Shown here: in pieces, positions 10,078 through 19,918 of the stretch
How the letters are laid out: the number at the start of each line of letters is the position of its first letter
Numbering within the stretch: position 1 is the first letter of the stretch
Assembly: GCA_946122785.1 (NCBI GenBank)
Contig: CAMGYJ010000002.1
Span: 17,272,492 to 17,336,491 of the forward strand
Source: Linum tenue
Lineage: Eukaryota; Streptophyta; Magnoliopsida; Malpighiales; Linaceae
Length of the DNA stretch: 64,000 nt
Reading direction: 5' to 3'
Position numbers and translations under genes: made by a program
Notes under the pieces: generated by a model
Databases searched by the model: none
Told to the model about the DNA's origin: nothing
Seen by the model: only the letters and a program-made list of their open reading frames with translations

Positions 10078-10529
10078 ATGTATGGTAGAGCTGGTCTTGA
10101 GCGATTCAAGAAAGCTCAATCCTCCGAACCATTCTCAGTCTCAGTGAGCTCAGGCCCCAAACCCACCAAAGCTCAGACCTTGCAGTCTTCTTCTTCCTCT
10201 ACGACCAATTCTTCACTTAGATGTCTGCAAACAAATGTTGCTCAAAAGCCTGTTGTGCCAGAGGCAGGGCCATTGTTAGGTCTTGCTGCTCAGCAGCAGA
10301 TTCAAGTTGGAGGTGGGCAGTCTACTTGGCAGCCAGCAGACTAGGCAATCGAGCCTCGGTCGGGGGTTTATTATCTCCAAGTGTTGAAGGATGGCGAGGT
10401 TATGGACCAGATTAATCTCGATAAGAGGAGGCAAATATTTGGAAGGCAATCCATTACTTGTGATTTTGTGCTTGATCATCATTCGGTGTCTCGTCAACAT
10501 GCTGCTGTTGTCCCTCACAAAAGTGGAAG
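10078..10529 (+). pseudogene. NIPP1-like FHA-domain protein, first exon relic
   Basis: The ATG at 10078 opens MYGRAGLERFKKAQSSEPF, the recognisable start of plant FHA proteins related to NIPP1, the nuclear inhibitor of protein phosphatase 1. A Ser/Gln-rich linker follows, then AIEPRSGVYYLQVLKDG, FGRQSITCDFVLDHHSVSRQH and AAVVPHKSGR. The FGR and SxSRxH residues that bind phosphothreonine peptides are present. Two faults are seen. A TAG at 10342-10344 stands where the family has Trp (TWQPxDWAIEPR). The frame stops being FHA-like at an AG|GTTTGT donor at 10529/10530, and no downstream exon was found in the next 3 kb. The gene is therefore a truncated genomic fragment rather than a processed copy. 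Its promoter flank is split by the gypsy element at 8096. Confidence 0.82.
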
Positions 10530-10992
10530 GTTTGTCTCTCTAAACCATCTCTCGTGTATTGATTCGACATTAGGGCAATCCATATCCTATTAGAATAGCT
10601 ATTTAGTTAACAGAACTAGCTCTCATACATTGAGAAGGATTCAGTAGAACTTAGGTCGATTTGGTGATTTGACATGCCTTTTTTCAGAGGATGCTTATTT
10701 AGAGGTTCTGTATTCTGCTTAACAAAGAGGATTTTTTGGCTGAATTCTTCAAGTGGAACAGTCTAAAACTATAGATTCTATATAGATCAAACATTAGGTA
10801 GAATTATGAATTGCGGAATCATAGGATTCTAAGGGTTCGTGTGAGATAGCTTATTTAGAGGTTCTGTATTCTGATAAACGAAGAGGATCTTTTGGCTGAA
10901 TTCTTCGAGTGGAACGATGTCAAACTATAGATTCTACATAGATCAAACAATAGGCGGAATTAGGAACATGTTGAAACATACCCTTTTGTATG
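10530..10992. repeat. intron-like tail with a tandem duplication
   Basis: Two copies of a block of about 120 bp lie in tandem: CTTATTTAGAGGTTCTGTATTCTG...TGGCTGAATTCTTC at about 10694-10800 and again at 10852-10970, differing at several sites. No coding signal continues from the FHA exon. The stretch is probably the remains of its first intron. Confidence 0.65.
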
Positions 10993-11004
10993 GTTTTGGA
11001 ATAA

Positions 11005-11190
11005 TTGATAACTCAAGTTGATGTAAAATTCACTATCACAATGGTCAATGGCAGCTTGGTGTATAACAAACCTTTTGAAACCATTGACCTCTTGGTTGAC
11101 AATAAAAACTCACAAATTATAGTCACAATGCCCCAATGTCAACTGTGTGTAGCACATGTTTTGGCAGACAATGAGGAACAAAACAAAAGC
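11005..11190. repeat. CAATGGTCAATGACAACTTGG minisatellite relative
   Basis: TCACAATGGTCAATGGCAGCTTGG, TATAACAAACCTTTTGAAACCATTGACC and TTGGTTGA match the repeat units at 32450-32780 and 53630-53960. About two units are present. A 63-codon frame here is a by-product. Confidence 0.65.
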
Positions 11191-11194
11191 GATT

Positions 11195-11795
11195 AATATA
11201 TATACTTATACTTTTATCTATAGTTAGTAAATACTCTGTTTAATACACGTATATGTACCCGTACATATTTTATTCGTTTAAAACTTTTGTATCTGTATTA
11301 TTGTCAAGCTGTTTAATTTTCCCCCGTTCATTTAGTGACTCCCTTACTAAACACGTATAAAACCCATATAACACATTTAATATCCGTATTTAATGAATTA
11401 AATTGTTAGCTTTCCTATTATTTATATATTTATTTATTTTTAAAATAATCTATTTTATATATTTATGAATATTAACGTACTATTAAACGTAAAATTTGCT
11501 TATAGACGACGTAAAATACCCGTACGTATTTTCTATGTAACTTTTCTGTACCATATTTTACTAACTATGCTTTTATGAGTTAACATAATAAGTTGACCAT
11601 GTACTAGTACTAGCTTGTTGTCCGACCTGTTGGTCGGAATGTTATTAAATACAATGTATGTATGATGTTTATATAAAAATTTTAAATTATTTGAAATGCT
11701 GAATTTCGTATGACATTTAGGTGACATCAAAATTAATTTTCCATTTTCGACATTCTTATAACTTTTCATCAATGATGAACATTGTAAGATTAATT
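11195..11795. other. AT-rich DNA, nothing recognised
   Basis: Very AT-rich sequence without a convincing frame, RNA gene or repeat end. Short CGTATAT/ACACGTATAAAAC motifs recur at 11240-11410 but do not form a clear array. Confidence 0.5.
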
Positions 11796-11803
11796 GTTAT
11801 AAC

Positions 11804-12064
11804 CAAAGTTGTCAAACCGGTTCAAGTTGTTGAGCCGGTCAAGCAAGTAGTTTGAAGTTTAATGGTTTGATTGAGGTACAACCTGTTTGAGCCGTTTTAC
11901 ACATTTTCTAAATATATTTACATACAAGATATAAATTTCGTGACTAAATATATTTACATATCTATTAAAACGATCAGACACTTGGTTTTGTAGAGCCAGT
12001 TTTGGAACACGACTTTGGTCGGATCTAGTCCAACCAGCCGCTCGGTAGAGGTGTAACAACCTTG
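11804..12064. mobile_element. 261-bp hAT-type MITE
   Basis: Ends CAAAGTTGTCAAACCGG and, inverted, CAAGGTTGTTACACC, flanked by GTTATAAC on both sides (11796-11803, 12065-12072), an 8-bp target duplication as hAT elements make. Because GTTATAAC is itself a palindrome, a slightly different end assignment is possible. Confidence 0.75.
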
Positions 12065-12072
12065 GTTATAAC

Positions 12073-13104
12073 ACTCGTTAATAACCATTCACAACTTGTC
12101 AATTTAATGATGTAGTCACTCTGAAAAGAAAATTGACATGACAAAAAAAGAGTTTGTCTAAAAAAGCGTAGCATAAATAGGAAACTTGTGATCATAACCT
12201 TTATTCAATATTTATTTCTTATGCTTGAGAAACAATATATATATATATATATATATATAATAGTATCTAAACATTAGTATTACGCACGATACAATAACAA
12301 AATTAGTAAGAAAATAACATTTTCCATCCATACTCTATGCAATGAAAAAATTATTTATCAACCAACATACTCTAAATTTAGTTGAAATACAATCTTATTC
12401 ACTAAAAAAAAAAAAAACCTATCTTGTGGTACCTACCTTGCTAATGCACATGACCACATCAATGCATCCATGAAAACTCTAGCTCGACTTTCATGATTTA
12501 TCTTGTATTGCAGTTATTTTATATTAAACTAATTAACAATGAATGATACATATAGTCAATTATCATATAAGTAAAATATATAAATAATTGAAATCATCTA
12601 GAAATTTTTTTTTTCGGTAATTAATCATCTAGAAAAAATTGGTATTCAGAAATTGTGTTCTTTTAAACTCACCCATTTGTCCAATCATGCCATATTATCA
12701 AGAGAGTGAGGATTTAACAGTAAACCAAACTAAAATTTTAAAAAAGCGGGTCACTTATAGTTTGCATAACAATATCGTTGCTTTAATAATTTTAGAAATC
12801 AATAAAGTTAAGAATTCTACATCACATTTACACATTTAATACTGCAATTGAATATGTAATATTCGAATCAATAATATTTGGGTTTCAATTTTAAAATTAT
12901 CCTCTATTTATAAGATAGACATAAATTAAATTTATTATTAAACTCAAATTCAAATAATCAAAATATGAAAATTAAAATATCAAATAACAAAGAAAGTACT
13001 TACGGGAAAGTTAGTGGGCTAGCTAACAGTAGTGGAAAAGTCGTATGATTTTTAGATTTCAGGTTTTCAAATTTTTTACTTAAAAAGATACAATAGATTT
13101 CTTT
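12073..13104. other. AT-rich DNA with an (AT)n microsatellite
   Basis: No gene was recognised. A pure AT dinucleotide run lies at 12235-12259, and A- and T-homopolymers at 12404-12416 and 12605-12614. Remaining frames are short and domain-free. Confidence 0.55.
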
Positions 13105-13200
13105 AGCGTAATTGGTAATGGTTGTTGTCTTAGTTTAGAAAGACCATGATTCGAATCCCGAGATTGATGTATATTGACCTATGAATAAAAAATAAATAAT
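13105..13200 (+). mobile_element. tRNA-derived SINE-like head
   Basis: TAGCGTAATTGGTAATGG resembles a pol III A box region, and GATTCGAATCC, about 40 bp later, a B box. An A-rich tail (AATAAAAAATAAATAATG) follows. No target duplication was found, so this may be an old SINE fragment. Confidence 0.4.
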
Positions 13201-13201
13201 G

Positions 13202-13827
13202 ATTGTGAAAACATAATTACCCTTTCTACTTTCGCTCTGGTTGCAGGAAATTTGAAATACTGAAAAACTGCCCCAACTCGACTATAATATATTTGTAGAT
13301 TATGGTGCTAATCAATTTGACTTCAGTTAGGGCTAACTGATTTGATGGTTACTGGTTAGCTAATACACAAAAATATTTTTTGATAACCGAATCGATAAAA
13401 TCTTATGAGTTAACTGTTTATTATCGATTTGGTTAGCGATTAGCATGACAATTAACCATTAACTTCCAACAACCTCCACACATCACCTTTTTTCTCTTAA
13501 TACTAAAATATAATCATTCAAACTAAGTCAAAATAATTTAACTAATTGTTAACATAAATTAATAATTATAAAAAATAACAACAATACATACATCATCCAA
13601 TGTGAATTCGTAATCCAATTCCAAAATCGTAAAAATATATTAAAAAAACAATCAAACTTCTTCATTCAAATAATTGTAAGAAATAAGATTAGTTTGTTAA
13701 ATAGAGCACGGGAACGAGCCTGGTGGTAGAGTTGTCACCTTCTGTATATTGCAAGTATATATTGCAACATCCCACAGCCGGTGGAATTATTGGGTAGTAT
13801 CGCAGGTATATTACTTGTTTCTATCTG
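13202..13827. other. AT-rich leader region before SOT pseudogene 1
   Basis: No gene recognised. GGTTAGC/GCTAACC-type inverted pieces at 13330-13460 suggest a degenerate hAT fragment, without clear ends. The last 100 bp are less AT-rich and may be the old 5' flank of the sulfotransferase. Confidence 0.4.
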
Positions 13828-14790
13828 ATGAGCAATCAGCAACCTCGAACGGAGCTGTTGTTTTGGAGCTCTCAACAGATCCGCCAGATAGATGGCTTTT
13901 GGTACCAGGTGCCGCTTGCGGACCGCATGGCTGCCTTCAGGTCACGATTCGAGCCGTCAAGCGACGACATCCTCTTGACAACGTTCCGCAAAACAGGGAC
14001 GACATGGCTCAAGCAGGATCTCTGTTACAACATTCTCGACAAAGAAGCAGAAGAACAGGACCTGCTGGCAAAGAAGAACTCCCACGAGGTGGTTGTCAAG
14101 AACCAGTTGGTTCCAATAACTCGAGTTGTTGGGAGAGGTTCAATCGTGGATCATATACCACAACACTAACACGCCCCCTCAAACGAAAGCCACTCACAAG
14201 GGCTTGAAGTTTGCACAGGTCTGAAGACAAGAATACCATGTGCTTAACAAATGGGGGTCACCGGGAATCGAACACAAGACCTCTCGGTCACAGAAGGCTC
14301 TGATACCATGTCATAAACCAGTTGATCCCAATCGAGTTTCTACAACAAGGAGTTGAAAAGTGGACCGGGTGACGAGCCGTACCCGTTGGAGGGGGCGGTG
14401 GAGAGCTTCTGCAGTGGGGTTCTGCCTTTCGGGCTCTTTTACAAGAATGTGGCGGGATTTTGAGAGGAGAGCCGGAGGCGGCCTCAGGAGGTGTTGTTTC
14501 TCAAGTACGATGAGCTATGCAGAGAGCCGAAGGAGCAAGTTAGGAAGCTAGCTTTGTTTCTCGGGAAGCCATTTTCCCAGCTGGATGGAGATGGCGAGCT
14601 GGAGAAGGTATTGTGACGGAGCAACTTGGACAGGCTCAAGTAGTTGGAGGTTAACAAGAGTGGCGTCGGGGAGCTGAACCATGTGCTCAATTCCACCTTC
14701 TTCCGGAGAGGAACCGTACGAGATTGGGAGAATTACTTGACTCCACAAATGGCTCAGTGCATTGACCAGCTAAAGCAGTCCAAGTTGTAG
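13828..14790 (+). pseudogene. cytosolic sulfotransferase pseudogene 1 (SOT)
   Basis: The N-terminal part (ATG 13828) reads QQIRQIDGFWYQVPLADRMAAF, then DDILLTTFRKTGTTWLK. The latter is the 5'-phosphosulfate-binding loop for PAPS (family form PKTGTTWLK, with Pro changed to Arg here). After HEVVVKNQLVPI a SINE-like insert and a deletion remove about 100 residues. The frame resumes at 14340 with FYNKELKSGPGDEPYP, VLFLKYDELCREPKEQVRKLALFLG and LNSTFFRRGTV, then WENYLTPQMAQ, ending at TAG 14788. In-frame stops replace Trp at 14462 and 14615 and Glu at 14641. Family members transfer sulfate from PAPS to small hydroxylated metabolites in the cytosol. This copy cannot make an enzyme. It belongs to a tandem group with the relics at 17228/30037 and 52161. 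Confidence 0.9.
14125..14330 (-). mobile_element. SINE-like insertion in SOT pseudogene 1
   Basis: Read on the minus strand, TGGTATCAGAGCC followed by GGTCTTGTGTTCGATTCCC gives tRNA-like A and B boxes. The insert is bounded by similar sequences AACCAGTTGGTTCCAAT (14101) and AACCAGTTGATCCCAAT (14317), possible target duplicates. It interrupts the sulfotransferase frame at the site of the missing central domain. Confidence 0.5.
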
Positions 14791-15107
14791 GGGACTGGAC
14801 TCTCTCTTGATGATTAATTGCTAAATTAGTTTATGCGATTTTCTACTACTTTTTCGTTTCAGTTTAGTGTTGCCCCGTCTAGCAAGCAACATGGATATTG
14901 AATTGACATATAGATTTCTCTGTCAGTCGTGGCTCGTCTATATTTCATCTTTTCTACTTCAATCTCAGAGTTTCTACTTGACAAAATATATCATAATATA
15001 TGTAAACCTTGTTTTGTGTGTAACTCCAGATATTTCATGTGAACGCTTTAAATGCAAATATTTCCAAATATGAATTGACACACATTTCCAAACGTTGACC
15101 TTGACAT
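14791..15107. other. 3' flank of SOT pseudogene 1
   Basis: No further gene was seen. The downstream segment that follows the other SOT copies (30190 and 52828) is absent here, so this copy lies outside the later tandem duplication. Confidence 0.5.
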
Positions 15108-15116
15108 AATTTAATA

Positions 15117-15418
15117 TAGAAATTTTACAATGTTATATAGCATTGGTGGTTTTTGCTTTTATGGTACAACTTGAAATTGTACCTTTAGCGTTATGGTACA
15201 ACTTTAAATTGTACCTATACTTTTTGTACAAATTCTTTTATGGTACAACTTAAACTTGTACCTTATGTGATGGTACAACTTCAAATTGCAAAGTTGTATC
15301 ATAACATAATGATACAAATTCTTTTATGGTACAACCTAAAATTATACATTTAATATTATGGTACAACTTCAAGTTGTACATTAAAGTACCAATACTATAT
15401 AGCATAGTAGAAGTGCTC
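15117..15418. mobile_element. 302-bp MITE of the GTACAAC family, copy 1
   Basis: The terminal repeats are TAGAAATTTTACAATGTTATATAGCATTGG and, inverted, GAGCACTTCTACTATGCTATATAGTATTGG. Flanks AATTTAATA (15108) and AATTTAGTA (15419) form a 9-bp target duplication with one mismatch. The inside is a run of GGTACAAC...GTTGTACC palindromes. It matches the inverted copy at 55432-55739 almost base for base. Confidence 0.85.
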
Positions 15419-15427
15419 AATTTAGTA

Positions 15428-16054
15428 CTCTGTATCTTGATCTTGATAATCTGCAGCCCAGGTAGGCCAATCATAAATGCAAAGGATGCAACCTTTGCAT
15501 TTACTTAGATACAACTAGCTAGATTACTACATTCATGATACAAATAATATTTTCATGTTTTGGAGTTTCTTCGTTGTTTTTAGAGTAATGTCTATTTATT
15601 ATCTAAATATTTTTCATATTCTTTTTAGTCAAATCTATTGAAATACTAAGAATTAGCCAAACATTTTGTAACACGTCAAAATATTAGCCATTTTTACATT
15701 ATCGTTAATAATTATGTAACTCTTTTCTTAGTTAAAATACTAATTTTTTTTGAATATTGACCTCCATGTATCTCTTCTAAGTCAGTATCATGTTGTCAAG
15801 TCAATATTATTAACAAAATTGATAACTAGAAGTTAACATTTGGCTAATTATTAGTAATTCAATAGGTTTGACTGATAAAAAAAAATCTGAAAAATGTTTT
15901 ACTAATAAATAGTCATTACCTTTGTTTTTATTATAAGTGCATGGGGCTAAATTTTGATTAACATGGAGGAAATGTAAATACGATAACTCAATGAATTAGT
16001 AAAGATTTGAAAAAGACATGTTCTTTGTGGTTAAGTCTTTTACTATTTGTCGTC
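15428..16054. other. AT-rich DNA up to the tandem-repeat start
   Basis: No gene, RNA or repeat boundary recognised. The right edge (AACTTTAA at 16055-16062) is the microhomology used in the junctions at 23043 and 27423. Confidence 0.5.
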
Positions 16055-16062
16055 AACTTTAA

Positions 16063-16587
16063 AAATATATTACTAAATTCATTTTATTTTAGTACGGCTA
16101 CGGTGAAGAAGTGTTTCATAACTAGGGGTGTTCAAATGGTTACTATGGTAATAACCAAACCAAATAAGTCTAAAATCTATTAACCATGGAATACAATATC
16201 ATAATCAAACCGTCCAAACTAATACAACAACCAAATTAATCAAACTAAAATTTATTCGGTTTGGTTATTTGGTTAGCCAAAATAACCAATACAACACCAC
16301 ATTATCATTAAGTGAGAAAAATTTTCAGTTAGTGCATCAATTTGCAATTTATATAATGAACAACACATAACAATCCACATATTTGTAGTTAACCCTTAAC
16401 GTAAATACATGTAACAAATACAATTATCTTACATTTAACTCTTGAGTGGTTATGCAAAGTATTAAGTATGTGTATACAATATATATTAGATATATGACAA
16501 ATTACTTAACTGGTTAATTTGGTTTGATTGGTTAGGAGTGCCTGAAACCAAACCAAACCACCTAAACCAAACAAGCTAAATTTTTTA
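16063..16587. other. AT-rich repeat with AACCAAACCAAA blocks
   Basis: It starts TAGGGGTGTTCAAATGGTT, a hAT-like terminus, and contains GGTTTGGTTATTTGGTTAGCC and AAACCAAACCAAACCACC. The opposite end of such an element could not be fixed. It is repeated at 23051-23575 and 27431-27955 with a few differences. Confidence 0.5.
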
Positions 16588-16848
16588 GGTTAAATACACT
16601 TGTATATCCAAAACTTTCACGGTTGTGCCAATAATATCCAAATTTCCCGAAATACCACTTATATCCAATTCCTTCACATTCTTTAACGGTGTTTTTGAAT
16701 ATACAAGTGTATTTAACCAAAAATATATTGGGAAATGGATAGATTTGGCAAAGAACAACTTTATAACATGGATATAAGTGGTATTCCGGGAAATTTGGAT
16801 ATTATTGGCACAACCGTGAAAGTTTTGGATATACAAGTGTATTAAACC
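16588..16848. mobile_element. 261-bp MULE-type MITE, copy 2
   Basis: GGTTAAATACACTTG...CAAGTGTATTAAACC, the same family and length as 2125-2385. A target duplication is not obvious here. The copies at 23576 and 27956 arose from this one by tandem duplication of the region. Confidence 0.85.
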
Positions 16849-17227
16849 TTAACTATTATACTAATTTACTCATTTTCGTCCTTAGGAATCACCTGTTACA
16901 ATCTCCCTACCCCTGATTGAAATAAAATTATTTTTACTAATGAATTATGATTTGATGGAAATGTTTTGTAAATATTGAATACATACATCTTCAATTTTGG
17001 TCGAATCATATACATCATTATCATTTGTACATAGCTCGTTATAAATACATTGAATATGTCAATGCTCGTTATAAATCATACATCAAATATTTCAAAGGTC
17101 TAGCAATTTCATTTAAATACGTATTATTTTTCATACCCGATTAACTATTGTACCTAATTGACCATTTTCTAACCCGAGTCAGGGTGGGTCCCGGGACCCA
17201 CCCTCTAACTCTCTCCCTCCGCCCCTG
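16849..17227. other. spacer ending in a hAT-like terminus
   Basis: No gene. It ends CTCTCTCCCTCCGCCCCTG at 17209-17227, whose complement CAGGGGCGGAGGGAG looks like a hAT end. It abuts the SOT fragment directly, so an insertion probably cut the sulfotransferase here. The inverted GGGTGGGTCCCGGGACCCACCC (17182-17203) is a near-perfect palindrome. Confidence 0.5.
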
Positions 17228-17284
17228 GTTGTGGCGGAGCAGCCTGGATAGGTTGAAAGAACTGGAGGTTAACAAGAGTGGTGT
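17228..17284 (+). pseudogene. SOT pseudogene 2, fragment before the Athila insertion
   Basis: The fragment translates to LWRSSLDRLKELEVNKSGV, the sulfotransferase segment just upstream of the C-terminal NSTFFRKG block. It ends in GGTGT (17280-17284), the target site of the Athila LTR. The gene continues at 30037 after the third tandem unit. Confidence 0.85.
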
Positions 17285-18669
17285 TGACTCACTTCTACTG
17301 TCACTCCAGGAATTGGCCAAGTGAAACCACTTCCTAAAGCGTAGTATAGTGGGTTTGGGTTTAATTATCAACCCGGGTCCTAGATGTGATGACTACTCAA
17401 TGAATTCTTGTTATCTAGCAATGAAACTTTAATGCAGGTCTAAACTAACAAACTAACAAAGCAAGTAAACTGTTGCATTCAGGTTAAGAGAGGTCACCCG
17501 GATATGGTTCCCCCTAGACTGCAGTTAAGCCAGATTGCAATTACCAAGTTCAGTTTCTATGATAGTTATACTGCGGAAGGTTCTTAAACAGCCTGAAGTC
17601 TCGACTAAAGGTCTTCAGACCCTCTCAATCTGAGTCTCTAGCGGGCGACTAACCTCCACCGGAGTAAACAGATTGAGGCCTTAACAAACAAAACCTCCAC
17701 TACCGGAGTAAATCCGGTACAGAAATAGTGAGTTGGCTCCTCGACTAAAGTCACCAACTCCCTACCTTCAATCAAGGATGCTCTATCAACCTAGGCAGAT
17801 ATTCTCATTCTAGGTTAAAGAAGAAACAACAGGAATTTGATCAGGATTCAAGTCATTCAATCGTTCAAACCTCAATCGAATATAATCAAATCATAGAATC
17901 AGTACTTGGGTTCATACAATCAAACCTAACATACAAATCTAGTGTTCTCCATACCCAGATGAATGGGAGAACTACTCCATGGAGAAAGAAGCAAAAGCAG
18001 AATCTGACGCGGAATTCATACTGTGAAGGATGGATTCCTGCTCCTGGACGTTGATCGGCACTTTTCCAAGCTCAAACTGGCCTCCAATGGTGATGAAGAT
18101 CAAGCTAGGGCACTTGGAGACTCTTGTTTGTCGCTTTCTCTCTCTAGGAATCGCTCTATCTCTCTCAAAACTCGAATCCCCCTCTCTTTGGCTGAAAATC
18201 TGCTTAAAAGGGCATCAGTGGCCAAAGCACGGTCGAGGGCACGGCCGTGTAATGCCTCAGCCCGCCCGTGCTTTGGCTAGGGTTAATTACACGGCCAGTG
18301 CATTGGGAGAAACACGGGCGTGTTTGATGATGGACACAGCCGTGTTTTGGTGGCCACGGCCGTGCTTTGTCTATGCCCTGCCCGTGTTTTTAGCCAATGT
18401 TTGCCAAACTCGAATTTGCTCTCGGCAGTAAAAGCACGGCCACAGAACACGGCCGTGTTCTATTTTAGGTCTGCCCGTGTTTTGGCTCCAGCTCGACGAA
18501 ATGACTTCCGAATGCCCCGAAACTCGTGCTTAGCCTTTCCTTTGACGCCTGGGACCTGAAATATGACAAAATAGCACAACCCGGCGTAAAATAGGCCAAA
18601 AACACATGACTATGCCCCTCAAAAGGATAAGAACTAGGGGTGCAAATATGTGCAATTACATTGTTATCA
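17285..18669 (-). repeat. Athila 3' LTR (unit 1)
   Basis: 1,385 bp. On the minus strand it starts TGATAACAATGTAATTGCAC and ends GAAGTGAGTCA. It contains the CACGGCCGTG-type array (18230-18480). Both its outer flank GGTGT (17280-17284) and the matching copy after unit 3 (30037-30041) are present. Confidence 0.93.
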
Positions 18670-18686
18670 AATTCCCCCACACTTAA
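18670..18686 (-). promoter_or_regulatory. polypurine tract at the LTR
   Basis: On the minus strand GGTTAAGTGTGGGGGAATT leads straight into the LTR. A second, internal copy of the same motif lies at 19560-19575. Confidence 0.85.
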
Positions 18687-18689
18687 CCG

Positions 18690-19918
18690 TTTGCTTGTCC
18701 CCAAGCAAACCTAACTCAAACCAATGCAACTCTCCAGCCCTCTATAACAACAAACAACCCAGATCTTAGGTAGAGGACTTCCTAGATCATTTAGCAGCTT
18801 ACGAGGTCAACCGACGCACAAGTCATCTCATAGCTTCTTCGGCGAGAGCACTAGTATCGAGTCGGCATCATGGCAAATAGTGAACAGAGGACAAATGAAT
18901 CGTGGATGAAGAGATTCTCAAAAACAAAGGATCATGGACTCACATTTTTCAAGGTGCTCTATTTTCTTCTTGAAGATGGTTGGAACCCCTTTTTCTTTTT
19001 GTTTTGCTTGTTTTCTGTTATTGTTTTTTTTTTCAAGGGTCCCAACCTGCTTTTCAGAAAATGGGGGCTCTTACCGGCCATGCCAGGAGCGGATGTCTCG
19101 AGCCTCGTGCGGGGGAAAGACATGTAAGGGGGCTGGAGGTAGTAGGTGGAAATTGGGAACGAATTCCCGCCTCCCCTTACACACTTTCGCCCTATTCGCA
19201 CGGGAGACATTATTTTGAAGCCCATTTTCGAGCACCTGTTAAACTCAAAACATGATATAAGAGTCCATGACAGGTAGAGAATCCACAACACCACACAATT
19301 CAAGGGTCCTAAGATCACTAGTTCACTCAATCAACCAACACAATATGAAGAAGAAATGAGACTTCTTAAATGCATCAACATCCTCCATAGTGCTACACTA
19401 CCTCCCTAGGTTGCATATTACTATAAAGACTGTCAATTCAAAGCATACTGAGCAGGCAATTGCACGGAAACACGTACTTGGAGCCCTCAAATTTAAAAAT
19501 TTGGACAGTGGACTAGGCTCCAAGCACACAAACAGATCTAATGCAGTCAAAAGATAAACATCCCCCACACTTAAGATCGACATTGCCCTCAATGGAGAAG
19601 AGGGAAGGGAAAGGGGAACGATGGTACCGGTATGCACGGACTGCAGGAGACTGGAAGCGGACCAGTCGGAGTGAAGCGGACTGGAGAGAGGACCAGTCAA
19701 GACAAGCACAGCCAAAGGAAACCAAAGAGCTCAAGCACAATATGTTAGGTCCAATGGTCAGCCCAATAATACATCATCCAAAACAAAAGAAAACAAACCA
19801 AAACCAAACCGGTTTACAATCCGACTCAAAATACAAGAAAGAAAGTCAAACCGTGGTGGGGTTGCCTCCCCACAAGCGCTTCTTTACCGTCTTTTAGCTG
19901 GACGCCCATGGTGGATAC
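18690..19918 (-). other. Athila 3' untranslated region, unit 1
   Basis: No ORF with a recognised domain. It contains, in minus-strand order, GTAAAGAAGCGCTTGTGGGGAGGCAACCCC just after the protease ORF, the PPT-like TTAAGTGTGGGGGATG (19560-19575), and the two-helix hairpin described below (19477-19524). All of these also occur in the full-length element. Confidence 0.7.
19477..19524 (-). other. two-helix hairpin element (unit 1)
   Basis: On the minus strand CTTGGAGCC pairs with GGGCTCCAAG, and CAAATTT with AAATTTG, with the invariant strand TAGTCCACTGTC between them. Same fold as at 41933, 42028, 43651 and 24247. Confidence 0.75.

Noticed and set aside
13705..13760. Second tRNA-like SINE head (GAGCCTGGTGGTAGAGTTGTCACC)
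   Set aside because: An A-box-like piece is present, but no B box or tail follows.
16585..16836. An 83-codon frame conserved at 16585, 23573 and 27953
   Set aside because: It is the translation of the palindromic 261-bp MITE. Conservation comes from tandem duplication, and the frame is not kept in the copy at 2125.
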